DNA of 64,000 nt from Flavobacterium terrae (GTDB taxonomy: Bacteria; Bacteroidota; Bacteroidia; Flavobacteriales; Flavobacteriaceae): assembly GCF_900142035.1 (NCBI RefSeq), contig NZ_FQZI01000003.1, positions 310,001 through 374,000 on the forward strand. The letters are read 5' to 3'. The notes beneath the pieces were generated by a model. The model was not told the origin of the DNA, ran no database searches, and worked only from the letters and a program-made list of their open reading frames with translations. This document shows, in pieces, positions 55,656 to 63,859 of the stretch. The first letter of the stretch is position 1, and each line of letters begins with the position of its first letter. The translations under genes and the position numbers were made by a program.

Positions 55656-56447
55656 TTAATTAAGAGTATAGGAAAATTTTCCGTTCAATAGATAATTAGC
55701 TCCAACAGGTGTGTCACAAAAAATTATGGTTAAGAGGTTGTTTTCATTTTTAACATAAAACTTAGTCCCTGCCGCTGCAGTTGCACCTCCCCAACCTGAT
55801 CCGTAATCCTGAATAAAAAGTTTTGCTTTTCCTGTAGACAAATCCACGTTATTTCCAAATTCTCCAACAACTACAGTATATTCGCCTGACATAGGAGGCT
55901 GACTATTATTTTCATTAAACTGTACAAATATTCTAGCTGTTGAGCTATAACTAGAAGTGGCAAATTCAATATTTCCTTCATTAAAAGCCCAACTTGGATA
56001 TGACTTTTCAACATTTGTAATTTGAATTTCACTATACTGATTCATTCGTACACGGTTGCTTACAGTTGGATTACATGGTGCTTCAACTCCTGTTTTAAAA
56101 GAATATTCATCTCCATATCCTATACCAATTTCATTTTGAGCATAAAAACGACAATAGTAAGTTGTGTTGGGTTGAAGACCTGAAAAAGTTTCAAAAAACT
56201 CCCCAAGACGTTCCCCTCTAACCGCTTTATTATCCTCCTTTGTAGGATTTGGGTTAACACTCCATACAACTCCATATTCGACTACATCTTTACCACCTTC
56301 ACTTGCAACAGCTCCTCCCATAGAAGCTGAATTAGTCATTACATTTTCGGGTTCGAAAGTAAAAACAATTGGTTCGGTGTAATTATAGTTTTCAATTTCA
56401 CAGCTGCTAAAGGCGGCAATAAACAACAGTAAAAATATTTTTTTCAT
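55656..56447 (-). CDS. Lipoprotein with fibronectin III-like domain
   Basis: 263 residues, lipobox AFSSC (Cys16). A fibronectin type III-like domain (about 25-120): VFTFEPENVMTNSASMGGAVASEGG, DVVEYGVVWSVNPNPT, FSGLQPNTTYYCRFYAQNEIGIGYGDEYSFKT. From about 125 on a second beta-rich domain with ARIFVQFNENN and GEYTVVVGEF, no recognised family. Two cysteines in the second part. Probably a surface-exposed cell-surface or binding lipoprotein. Divergent from the barrel gene at 56536 with a compact promoter between. Confidence 0.82.
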   Translation of the reverse strand: MKKIFLLLFIAAFSSCEIENYNYTEPIVFTFEPENVMTNSASMGGAVASEGGKDVVEYGVVWSVNPNPTKEDNKAVRGERLGEFFETFSGLQPNTTYYCRFYAQNEIGIGYGDEYSFKTGVEAPCNPTVSNRVRMNQYSEIQITNVEKSYPSWAFNEGNIEFATSSYSSTARIFVQFNENNSQPPMSGEYTVVVGEFGNNVDLSTGKAKLFIQDYGSGWGGATAAAGTKFYVKNENNLLTIIFCDTPVGANYLLNGKFSYTLN

Positions 56448-56470
56448 ATATCAGTAGTCGTATTTTTCGC

Positions 56471-56478
56471 CAAAAGTA
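56471..56478 (-). promoter_or_regulatory. Promoter of the Fn3-like lipoprotein gene
   Basis: Minus-strand TACTTTTG fits TAnnTTTG with TTG 20 bases upstream (56499-56501). That TTG overlaps the other strand's -7 region, so both promoters share the same 30 bases. Confidence 0.6.
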
Positions 56479-56490
56479 TAATTATAATAA

Positions 56491-56498
56491 TATCTTTG
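56491..56498 (+). promoter_or_regulatory. -7 box of the barrel gene at 56536
   Basis: TATCTTTG fits TAnnTTTG, 38 bases before the ATG. No clear -33. Confidence 0.5.
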
Positions 56499-56535
56499 CA
56501 ACCTCATTACTGAAAACAAACCCAATTCATACTAA

Positions 56536-57219
56536 ATGAAACCTATAAATTACCTTTTGATTTTACTATTTTCAACTATGTTTAATAGTATTGGTTATTC
56601 TCAACTAGCCGATGGAAGATTTGGAATCACAGCAGGTTATACTAATTACGTACTAGATTCAAATGTTCTTTTTACCAAATCGCAGCCGGGCTTTAGTCTT
56701 GGTGTTGTTTCCACCATAGAGCTTGCCGATTATTTGGAACTAATGGTTGAATTAAATTACACACATCATAGGTTGAAAATTATTGGAAGGGAAAATTTCG
56801 AATCCAAACCAGAAGAATTGAATTTTAAACTAGAAAACATCAATTTACCTGTTGTACTTAATTATTATTTTTTAAAATTTAAGGATGATGAGTTTAAAAT
56901 TGGTGCAAATGCTGGTATTATGATTAGTTTACTTCAAAACTATACTTTGACTAAAACTTCTACTTCTAAAGAAGATTATGTTCTCGATCCATTATATCTT
57001 GAAACAAGATATTTGAAATTTGATACTGAAAATGAAAAAATTTCATTTAATGCTTATGTTCCTTTAGGAATAAGTGCAGAATATAAAGACATCATGTGCA
57101 ATATAAAATACAATATGGGAATAACTGATCCATTCAGACAAGCGCCATTTTACAACAATGCATTTGAAACTAAAGCCAAACAAAACTATTATAGTGTATC
57201 ATTTGTTTACTTTTTTTAA
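56536..57219 (+). CDS. Outer-membrane beta-barrel protein
   Basis: 227 residues, signal peptide (MKPINYLLILLFSTMFNSIGYSQ). Alternating strands with Tyr/Phe, such as LYFLKFKDDEFKIGANAGIMISL and FNAYVPLGISAEYKDIMCNIKYNMGI, and a C-terminal FVYFF, the barrel signature. Belongs to the PorT/outer-membrane beta-barrel group of flavobacteria. No specific function. Divergent from the Fn3-like lipoprotein gene. Confidence 0.8.
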   Translation: MKPINYLLILLFSTMFNSIGYSQLADGRFGITAGYTNYVLDSNVLFTKSQPGFSLGVVSTIELADYLELMVELNYTHHRLKIIGRENFESKPEELNFKLENINLPVVLNYYFLKFKDDEFKIGANAGIMISLLQNYTLTKTSTSKEDYVLDPLYLETRYLKFDTENEKISFNAYVPLGISAEYKDIMCNIKYNMGITDPFRQAPFYNNAFETKAKQNYYSVSFVYFF

Positions 57220-57315
57220 TCTAATCGTTTTTTGATTTTGTAATACAAGTACATCATTATGTTTAAAGTCCAATTTGAGTTATTATAGTTACAATCTATT
57301 CTACAAAAATATCAT

Positions 57316-58047
57316 TTAAAATTCTCCTTTAAACTCTAGTCTTTTACTAACCAAAAAATCAAATAACTCAATTGAGCTTGTATTATCATTAAAAGATTTA
57401 GTTTTATTATCTAATTCACAAAAATTGAGAAATAAATCTATTTCGTCTTCTTTTAATTTCAATTTTGAAACTAACAAATCATTTGAAAATTCATTTTGAA
57501 TTCGGTTACGAAAACTTATCTGTTTACTTCTATCGTTGTTTTTCTCTTTATTTTTGAAAATCTTGCTTACTTGATTTACTAGAACACTACCAATTTCTAT
57601 AAAGTCTATACCATTTTGAAACTCACCTGTATATACTCCTGTGACTTTAGGTTGTGATTGTTGTTTTGAAATTTTTGCCATTTTTAATGACTTATAGTCG
57701 TTAAAAATTTTCAGGTTTTTTGTTTTATTAATCTCTATTTCATCTAACTCAATAGTATTTTTTTCAAGAATTATTTTGTTGAATGTATTAAGATGTTCAT
57801 TAGTGACAATTAATTTCATTTTAAGATATCCTGTTAGGAAAATAATAATTTCGTCATTCAATTTCGCATTAATTTGAAATTCTCCTTTGTTATCAATTTT
57901 AGCAACAGATTTTTCAGTTGAATTAATTATTTCAACATTAGACAAAGGTATATTTCCGCTTATTACTTTGCCTGTGAATTTTGACTGTGCATTTACAAGA
58001 TTAAAAAAACTACCTATTAGATATATAAAATAAAGTTTGTTCACCAC
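57316..58047 (-). CDS. Carboxypeptidase-regulatory-like domain protein
   Basis: 243 residues, signal peptide (MVNKLYFIYLIGSFFNLVNAQ). The first half (about 22-95) is a carboxypeptidase-D regulatory-like fold: FTGKVISGNIPLSNVEIINSTEKSVAKIDNKGEFQINAKLNDEIIIFLTGYLK. The second half is rich in Lys, Asn and Glu and contains SFRNRIQNEFSNDLLVSKLKLKEDEIDLFLNFCE, helical. Families with this layout are surface or periplasmic proteins in Bacteroidota. Function unknown. Divergent from rlmD. Confidence 0.8.
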   Translation of the reverse strand: MVNKLYFIYLIGSFFNLVNAQSKFTGKVISGNIPLSNVEIINSTEKSVAKIDNKGEFQINAKLNDEIIIFLTGYLKMKLIVTNEHLNTFNKIILEKNTIELDEIEINKTKNLKIFNDYKSLKMAKISKQQSQPKVTGVYTGEFQNGIDFIEIGSVLVNQVSKIFKNKEKNNDRSKQISFRNRIQNEFSNDLLVSKLKLKEDEIDLFLNFCELDNKTKSFNDNTSSIELFDFLVSKRLEFKGEF

Positions 58048-58162
58048 TTTTAGTTTGTTTACAGCTAAGTTAATTTCAAAGCCGTTTTTTATTACTAATT
58101 TTCTGTTAATTGAGTTTTTATTAACGAAACTTAATAACTATAAAAAAAAGTTCTCTTTTCAT

Positions 58163-58170
58163 TATCTTTG
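58163..58170 (+). promoter_or_regulatory. -7 box of rlmD, leaderless start predicted
   Basis: TATCTTTG fits TAnnTTTG and ends 4 bases before the ATG at 58175; an RNA start a few bases downstream would fall on or next to the start codon. Confidence 0.55.
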
Positions 58171-58174
58171 CGCC

Positions 58175-59590
58175 ATGGGAAGAAAACAAACAAAAAAAGT
58201 CGTATTCGAAAACGTAAAAGTCCTTGATGCTGGTGCAAAAGGCGTTAGTGTAGCAAAAGCCCCAGAAGGCCAAGTAATATTTATCCCGAACGTTGTACCG
58301 GGTGATGTAGTAGATGTTCAAACATTCAAAAAACGTAAATCCTATTTTGAAGGAAAAGCAATCAAATTTCATAGCTTTTCTGAACATCGTGTAGATCCTG
58401 TTTGTGAACACTTTGGCGTATGTGGTGGTTGTAAATGGCAAAATATGAAGTACAGCCAACAATTACATTACAAACATCAAGAAGTATTCAATAATCTTAA
58501 ACGCATTGGAAAAGTTGAATTACCAGAATTTGAACCAATATTGGGTTCTGAAAAACAATTTTTCTACAGAAATAAAATGGAGTTTGGTTTTTCTTCTTCT
58601 CGTTGGATGACGCAAGAAGAAGTTGAAAGTGGAGCTGAATTAGATAATAAAAATGCAGTGGGTTTCCATATTCCTAAAATGTGGGATAAAATCCTTGACA
58701 TTCAAAAATGTCATTTGCAACAAGATCCATCTAATGCAATTCGTAATGAGATTAGAAGCTTTGCTAATGCAAATGGTTTATCATTCTTTAACCCAAGAAA
58801 TCACGAAGGCTTATTAAGAACTTTAATGATTCGTACGGCTTCTACTGGCGAATTAATGGTATTAATTCAATTCTTTGACAACACTAAAAAAGAAATCGAA
58901 CTGGTAATGAATTTCTTAGCAGAACGTTTTCCAGAAATCACTTCATTACAATATGTGATTAACCAAAAAGCAAATGATACATTATACGATCAAGACATTA
59001 TTCTCTTCAAAGGAAGAGATTATATCTTAGAAGAAATGGAAGGATTACAGTTTAGCATAAATGCTAAATCGTTCTATCAGACCAATTCTGAACAGGCTTA
59101 TGAATTGTATTCTATCACTCGTGAATTTGCTGGCTTAACAGGCAATGAATTGGTGTATGATTTATATACTGGAACAGGAACCATAGCTCAATTTGTTTCT
59201 AAAAAAGCGAAAAAAGTTATTGGTGTAGAGGCAGTTCCAGAAGCTATTGCCGATGCTAAAGAAAATGCAAAACGCAATAACATTACAAATTGTGAGTTCT
59301 TTGTAGGTGATATGAAAAATGTATTTAATGACGAATTCATTGCAACTCATGGTCATCCAGATGTAATTATTACTGATCCACCACGTGATGGAATGCATGC
59401 CGATGTTGTAAAACAAATTTTAAGCATAGCTCCAGAAAAAGTAGTATATGTGAGTTGTAATTCGGCTACACAAGCTCGTGACTTAGCTCTAATGGATGAA
59501 ATGTATAAAGTAACACGTGTACGTCCTGTGGATATGTTCCCGCAAACACATCATGTTGAAAATGTTGTACTTTTAGAAAAAAGAAACTAA
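58175..59590 (+). CDS. rlmD: 23S rRNA (uracil-C5)-methyltransferase RlmD
   Basis: 471 residues from ATG 58175 (MGRKQTKKVVFENVKV). A reading from 58037 would add 46 residues overlapping the divergent gene, and the -7 box at 58163-58170 lies inside it, so 58175 is preferred. N-terminal TRAM domain (about 10-65), Fe-S cluster cysteines in CEHFGVCGGCKWQ and KCHLQ, SAM site in LVYDLYTGTGTIAQF, DPPRDGM and the catalytic VVYVSCNSATQARDL. Methylates uracil 1939 of 23S rRNA (E. coli numbering). Heads the rlmD-DUF6452-DUF6048 group, though a 70-base gap with a weak inverted repeat follows it. Confidence 0.93.
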   Translation: MGRKQTKKVVFENVKVLDAGAKGVSVAKAPEGQVIFIPNVVPGDVVDVQTFKKRKSYFEGKAIKFHSFSEHRVDPVCEHFGVCGGCKWQNMKYSQQLHYKHQEVFNNLKRIGKVELPEFEPILGSEKQFFYRNKMEFGFSSSRWMTQEEVESGAELDNKNAVGFHIPKMWDKILDIQKCHLQQDPSNAIRNEIRSFANANGLSFFNPRNHEGLLRTLMIRTASTGELMVLIQFFDNTKKEIELVMNFLAERFPEITSLQYVINQKANDTLYDQDIILFKGRDYILEEMEGLQFSINAKSFYQTNSEQAYELYSITREFAGLTGNELVYDLYTGTGTIAQFVSKKAKKVIGVEAVPEAIADAKENAKRNNITNCEFFVGDMKNVFNDEFIATHGHPDVIITDPPRDGMHADVVKQILSIAPEKVVYVSCNSATQARDLALMDEMYKVTRVRPVDMFPQTHHVENVVLLEKRN

Positions 59591-59603
59591 GTAAATAGTA
59601 AAA

Positions 59604-59632
59604 AGTGATTAGCTAATGGTTTTCTAATCACT
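59604..59632. repeat. 9-bp inverted repeat after rlmD
   Basis: AGTGATTAG (59604-59612) and CTAATCACT (59624-59632). A further similar piece AGTCACTAATTACTA follows at 59640-59654. It may be a weak terminator or a small repeat unit. Confidence 0.4.
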
Positions 59633-59660
59633 CTTTACTAGTCACTAATTACTAAAAATA

Positions 59661-60164
59661 ATGAAAAAAATACTTTTTGGTTTATTCTCCATCTTATTTG
59701 CAATGACAATTTTCAATTGTGAAAAGGACGACATTTGTGAAGAAGGTACTCCTACTACTCCTAGATTGATTGTAGAATTCTACGACAATAATAACCCAAC
59801 GGTTAAAAAAAATGTTATAAATCTAGCTGTTGTGGGAGAAAACATGACCGATTCATTAAAATTTAATGGGGTTTCAAAAATCGAAATTCCATTAAAAAAC
59901 AATGCAAATAATTCTAATTTTAGTTTTGTATTCGACTCTGCTAATTCAAATACATCATTAATAAACAATGACAACGTTGAAGTAAATTATCTTCGTAATG
60001 ATGTTTTTATTTCTAGAGCTTGTGGATATAAAACAGTATTTGAATTAGATAATTCTAACGGAATGAAATTTACACCCGATTCAAATAATTGGATTAAAGA
60101 AATTGCAATACAAAATCACAACATTTTAAACGAAAACGAAGTTCATGTTAAGATATTCTTTTAA
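59661..60164 (+). CDS. DUF6452 lipoprotein
   Basis: 167 residues, lipobox TIFNC (Cys20) then EKDDICEEGTPTTPRLIVEFYDN, the DUF6452 signature. The rest is beta-rich with a second cysteine (SRACGYKTVF). Function unknown. Its last 20 bases overlap the DUF6048 gene start, so the two are coupled. Located immediately after rlmD as in other Flavobacteriaceae. Confidence 0.85.
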   Translation: MKKILFGLFSILFAMTIFNCEKDDICEEGTPTTPRLIVEFYDNNNPTVKKNVINLAVVGENMTDSLKFNGVSKIEIPLKNNANNSNFSFVFDSANSNTSLINNDNVEVNYLRNDVFISRACGYKTVFELDNSNGMKFTPDSNNWIKEIAIQNHNILNENEVHVKIFF

Positions 60165-60840
60165 TTTTTTATTACTGTTTTTATCAGTTTCAACTTTTGC
60201 TCAAAATGCAAAAAAAGATACTGTGAGTAAAAAAACAGAACGCTATGGTCTTCGTGTTGGTGTTGATTTGTCAAAATTAGCCCGTTCTTTTTATGAGAAG
60301 GACTATAAAGGGTTAGAAATTGTTGGTGATTATAGATTGACAAAGAAAATTTACATTGCTGGAGAAATTGGTAATGAAGATAAAACTGTTGAAGATGACA
60401 GAGTAAATTTTACTACAAAAGGAACCTATTTTAAAGTTGGTTTTGATTCTAATGCTTACCAAAACTGGCTAGACATGGAAAATATGATTCACATAGGTTT
60501 AAGATATGGTGTGAGTTCGTTTAGCCAAGAATTAAATAGCTATAAAATATACGACACTTCAAATTATTATCCTTTACCTGCCGATGTAGTTTCTGGAAAA
60601 AAATATGATGGACTATCTGCGCATTGGGCCGAAGTGGTTGCTGGTGTAAAAGCAGAATTATTTAATAATTTTTACGCAGGTATTAGCGTTCGTCTTAATT
60701 ATCTAGTTACACAAAAAGAACCTGACAACTTTGCTAACTTATACATTCCTGGTTTTAACAAAACTTATGATGGGAAATTTGGTGTAGGATGGAATTATAC
60801 AATCTCTTATTTCATACCACTTTACAAAAAGAAAAAGTAA
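60145..60840 (+). CDS. DUF6048 outer-membrane protein
   Basis: 231 residues, signal peptide (MLRYSFNFLLLFLSVSTFAQ). YGLRVGVDLSKLARSFYEKDYKGLEIVGDYRLTKKIYIAGEIGNED is the family opening; many aromatic strands and the C-terminal YTISYFIPLYKKKK suggest a small beta-barrel. Probably works with the DUF6452 lipoprotein it overlaps. Function unknown. Confidence 0.85.
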   Translation: MLRYSFNFLLLFLSVSTFAQNAKKDTVSKKTERYGLRVGVDLSKLARSFYEKDYKGLEIVGDYRLTKKIYIAGEIGNEDKTVEDDRVNFTTKGTYFKVGFDSNAYQNWLDMENMIHIGLRYGVSSFSQELNSYKIYDTSNYYPLPADVVSGKKYDGLSAHWAEVVAGVKAELFNNFYAGISVRLNYLVTQKEPDNFANLYIPGFNKTYDGKFGVGWNYTISYFIPLYKKKK

Positions 60841-60843
60841 AAT

Positions 60844-60875
60844 AAAAAAAGCCTTCAATTTTGAAGGCTTTTTTT
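60844..60875. terminator. Bidirectional terminator
   Basis: AAAAAAAGCCTTCAA / TTGAAGGCTTTTTTT arms around TT, closing both the plus DUF6048 gene (stop 60840) and the minus small membrane gene (stop 60874). Confidence 0.9.
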
Positions 60876-61107
60876 ATTTTATCTCTTTAATTCCTTTAAT
60901 AAAAATCCATTGCATAAAAAGCTTTTCACCATCTTTTGTATTGACAGCTTGAAATTTAGGAGCTAAAATAAGACCAACAGCGAATGCGGTTATAGGAATC
61001 CACCACCCTTCAAGGTTAGTATACGTATCCACTAAATATCTTGTTCCAAAGAAGAACACTGCAAAACCAATAAAATTAAATAAGAAGGCTTTTGTTTTTT
61101 TACTCAT
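60874..61107 (-). CDS. Small two-helix membrane protein
   Basis: 77 residues, two hydrophobic helices (about 9-28 and 36-50), then a short polar tail with KDGEKLFMQWIFIKGIKEIK. No recognised family. It begins 5 bases after the stop of the THUMP methyltransferase gene, so it is in that operon. Probably inner membrane. Confidence 0.75.
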   Translation of the reverse strand: MSKKTKAFLFNFIGFAVFFFGTRYLVDTYTNLEGWWIPITAFAVGLILAPKFQAVNTKDGEKLFMQWIFIKGIKEIK

Positions 61108-61112
61108 ACTAT

Positions 61113-62279
61113 TTAGTCATTATTTGATTCTTGAAATTTAGTTCTTTTACTTCCTGCGTACATCTCATATTTCACCAAACGGGCTTCCAACTTACCGTTG
61201 AACAATTTGATTTTACGTGAAGGCTTTAAGCCTACAAATTTCAACGCTTCTAAATTAGCAGTAATAAACCAAGCATTGGTATTTGGGTAACTTTGTTTCA
61301 AGGTATCTCCTACCTCTCTATAAAAACGCTCTAAATGAATATCTAAACGCTCTCCATACGGTGGGTTGAATACCATGTGTAATGGGCCTTGATTTTCTTT
61401 TTCGGTATCAAAAAAATTACGCTCAGAAATTTTTACATATTCGTCAAGATTTGCATTACGAATATTGTCTTTTGCTTTCATCACAGCACTTGGTGCTTTA
61501 TCGTAACCAGTAATTGTATAATGGAATTCTTTTACTTTTTTCATCAATGAATCCATAATCTGGTCAAACAAATCGTTATCCCAGTCGTTCCATTTTTCGA
61601 AAGCAAACTCTTTACGGTTAATGTTTGGTGGAATATTACAAGCAATCATAGCTGCTTCGGCCAAAATAGTTCCTGAACCACACATTGGATCCATAAAATC
61701 ACAACTTCCGTCCCAACCCGATAATAATAACATACCTGCAGCTAGAACTTCGTTGATAGGAGCAATATTTGTAGCCGTTTTATAACCTCTTTGATGCAAC
61801 GAAGCACCAGAAGAATCTAATGAAACTGAACATTGATCTCTGTCGATATGAATGTTAATTCGTAAATCTGGATAATCTTTATCAATACTTGGACGAGAAC
61901 CAAATTTTTCTTTAAACTGATCCACAATAGCATCTTTACATTTTTGAGCCACAAATTGTGAATGTTTAAAATTATCAGAATGAACTGTTGTGTCTATTAC
62001 AAATGTTTGATTGGAGTTCATGTATTTTGACCAATCGATACCTTGAATTCCTTTGTATAAACTTGCTTCGTTAAAAGCTCTGAAATTATAAATTGGCTTT
62101 AAAATTTTCAATGCTGTTCGTAAAGCTAAATTGGATTTATACATAAAACCTTTGTCTCCAACAAAGCTTACCATTCGGGTTCCAATTTCTATATTTTGAG
62201 CACCCAATTGGTGTAATTCTTTTGCTAATATTTCTTCAAAACCAAATAAAGTTTTGGCAATCATTTTAAAGTTTTCCAT
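61113..62279 (-). CDS. THUMP-domain RNA guanine-N2 methyltransferase
   Basis: 388 residues from ATG 62279 (MENFKMIAKTLFGFEEILAK); ATG 62297 would add six. N-terminal THUMP domain (about 45-160), then Rossmann methyltransferase with MDPMCGSGTILAEAAMIACNIPP (SAM site) and MVFNPPYGERL (NPPY catalytic motif). This is the RlmL N-terminal/Trm11-like group that methylates guanine N2 in 23S rRNA or tRNA. It corresponds to the N-terminal half of E. coli RlmKL; the RlmK half is absent. Shares a divergent promoter with the methyltransferase at 62388. Confidence 0.92.
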   Translation of the reverse strand: MENFKMIAKTLFGFEEILAKELHQLGAQNIEIGTRMVSFVGDKGFMYKSNLALRTALKILKPIYNFRAFNEASLYKGIQGIDWSKYMNSNQTFVIDTTVHSDNFKHSQFVAQKCKDAIVDQFKEKFGSRPSIDKDYPDLRINIHIDRDQCSVSLDSSGASLHQRGYKTATNIAPINEVLAAGMLLLSGWDGSCDFMDPMCGSGTILAEAAMIACNIPPNINRKEFAFEKWNDWDNDLFDQIMDSLMKKVKEFHYTITGYDKAPSAVMKAKDNIRNANLDEYVKISERNFFDTEKENQGPLHMVFNPPYGERLDIHLERFYREVGDTLKQSYPNTNAWFITANLEALKFVGLKPSRKIKLFNGKLEARLVKYEMYAGSKRTKFQESNND

Positions 62280-62351
62280 AAACTCTTCTCTTTCCAACTA
62301 ATAATTTGCTAATTCCAATGAATCTTTAAATTTCAAATTGGAACAGGTTCG

Positions 62352-62359
62352 CAAAATTA
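62352..62359 (-). promoter_or_regulatory. -7 box of the THUMP methyltransferase gene
   Basis: Minus-strand TAATTTTG fits TAnnTTTG, 73 bases before the ATG, only 3 bases from the plus-strand box, so the two promoters face away from each other within 20 bases. Confidence 0.5.
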
Positions 62360-62362
62360 CTG

Positions 62363-62370
62363 TAAATTTG
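62363..62370 (+). promoter_or_regulatory. -7 box of the SAM methyltransferase gene
   Basis: TAAATTTG fits TAnnTTTG, 18 bases before the ATG, with TTG 22 bases upstream (62338-62340). Confidence 0.55.
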
Positions 62371-62387
62371 CAAGTAAATACGAATAA

Positions 62388-63131
62388 ATGTCAGAAAACA
62401 ATACTTCACAAGAAAACAATTGGTTCGAAACTTGGTTCGACTCTCCATATTATCATATTTTATACAAAGATCGTAATGATACCGAAGCCCAATTGTTCAT
62501 GGATAACCTTACACATTACCTAAATTTACCAGAAGAAGCTAAAATTTTAGATCTTGCTTGTGGCAAAGGACGTCATGCTATTTACTTGAATCAATTAGGA
62601 TATGATGTAACAGGTGTTGATTTATCAGAAAACAGTATTAAAGAAGCTTCAAAGTCAAGCAACGACACATTACATTTTAAAGTACACGATATGCGTGTGC
62701 AAACAGAGGAAAAATACGATGCGGTTTTTAATTTATTTACCAGTTTTGGTTATTTTGAAAATGAAGAAGATAATTTTAAAACATTAGCTGCTATCAAAAA
62801 CAGTTTAACCGAATATGGTTTTGCTGTAATTGATTTTATGAATGCAAATTATGTTATTGATAATTTAGTTCCAGAAGAAGTAAAAACTGTTAATGGAATT
62901 GATTTTAATATCAAACGTTATCTTACTGATGGTCATATTTATAAAGAAATTGATTTTGAAGATAAAGGACAGAAATTCCATTTCACAGAAAAAGTAAGAG
63001 CTTTGACTTTACAAGATTTTGAACAAATGATGGAAAAAGCCGACATTTATTTGTTGGACATTTTTGGAGATTACAAACTTCGAAAATTCTACAAAAACGA
63101 TTCTGAACGATTGATTATGGTTTTTAAATAG
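62388..63131 (+). CDS. Class I SAM-dependent methyltransferase
   Basis: 247 residues, no signal peptide. Glycine motif ILDLACGKGRHAIYL and acidic GVDLSENSIKEA bind SAM; FNLFTSFGYFENEEDN and the late DIFGDYKLRKFYKNDSERLIMVFK complete the methyltransferase fold of the UbiE/Tam-like group. Substrate cannot be read. The next gene begins 30 bases on, same strand; they may be co-transcribed. Confidence 0.88.
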   Translation: MSENNTSQENNWFETWFDSPYYHILYKDRNDTEAQLFMDNLTHYLNLPEEAKILDLACGKGRHAIYLNQLGYDVTGVDLSENSIKEASKSSNDTLHFKVHDMRVQTEEKYDAVFNLFTSFGYFENEEDNFKTLAAIKNSLTEYGFAVIDFMNANYVIDNLVPEEVKTVNGIDFNIKRYLTDGHIYKEIDFEDKGQKFHFTEKVRALTLQDFEQMMEKADIYLLDIFGDYKLRKFYKNDSERLIMVFK

Positions 63132-63160
63132 TTAAATACCGCATAACTCATAATTAATTT

Positions 63161-63856
63161 ATGATATACATCATTCCATTTTTATCAGTAGTATTAGGAT
63201 ATATAATTGCTACTTTTTTACAACCTAAAAACAAAAAGAATCTAAAACTTTTACTGGCTTTTAGTGGATCTTTCCTTTTAGCATTAACGGTTTCACATTT
63301 ATTGCCTGAAATATATTCTGGATACAATGTTTCACAAAGTGCGGAACATACGCATAACAATACTGGGATTTTTATCATGGTTGGAATTGTATTCCAGATC
63401 ATTTTGGAATATTTCTCACAAGGTGCCGAACACGGTCACGTGCATGGTCATGATAAAATGAATCACATTCCTTGGGCATTATTCATCAGTTTGTGTTTAC
63501 ATGCTCTTTTAGAAGGAATGCCTGTAAGTCAGCATCATCATTTGGCTTGGGGAATTTCGATTCACCACTTCCCTATTGCCATCATTTTGACAACATTTTT
63601 AATGCAATCCCACTTAAATAAAGTTTCAAGATTAATTTTTATGATTGTTTTTGCTTTAATGACTCCACTAGGAACATTAATAGCAACAGATTCGACTGCA
63701 TTACTACGATTTCAAACTGAAATCACCGCCTTTGTTATTGGTATTTTATTCCACATATCGTCTACTATCATTTTTGAAAGTAGCGAAGGACACAAATTCA
63801 ATATGGCTAAACTTACAGCTATCATTTTAGGAATTGTGTTGGCTTATTTTATGTAA
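63161..63856 (+). CDS. ZIP-family metal transporter
   Basis: 231 residues, about eight membrane helices. The metal site is in helix IV, LCLHALLEGMPV (HxxxE), with a second HHFPIAIILT in helix V. A His-rich loop (GAEHGHVHGHDKMNHI, about 86-105) between helices III and IV is typical for ZIP carriers of zinc or iron. Directional import to the cytoplasm. Followed 4 bases later by a truncated exported protein. Confidence 0.9.
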   Translation: MIYIIPFLSVVLGYIIATFLQPKNKKNLKLLLAFSGSFLLALTVSHLLPEIYSGYNVSQSAEHTHNNTGIFIMVGIVFQIILEYFSQGAEHGHVHGHDKMNHIPWALFISLCLHALLEGMPVSQHHHLAWGISIHHFPIAIILTTFLMQSHLNKVSRLIFMIVFALMTPLGTLIATDSTALLRFQTEITAFVIGILFHISSTIIFESSEGHKFNMAKLTAIILGIVLAYFM

Positions 63857-63859
63857 GTT

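Noticed and set aside
58037..58174. N-terminal extension of rlmD starting at 58037
   Set aside because: It overlaps the divergent gene, is not family-like, and contains the -7 box just before ATG 58175.
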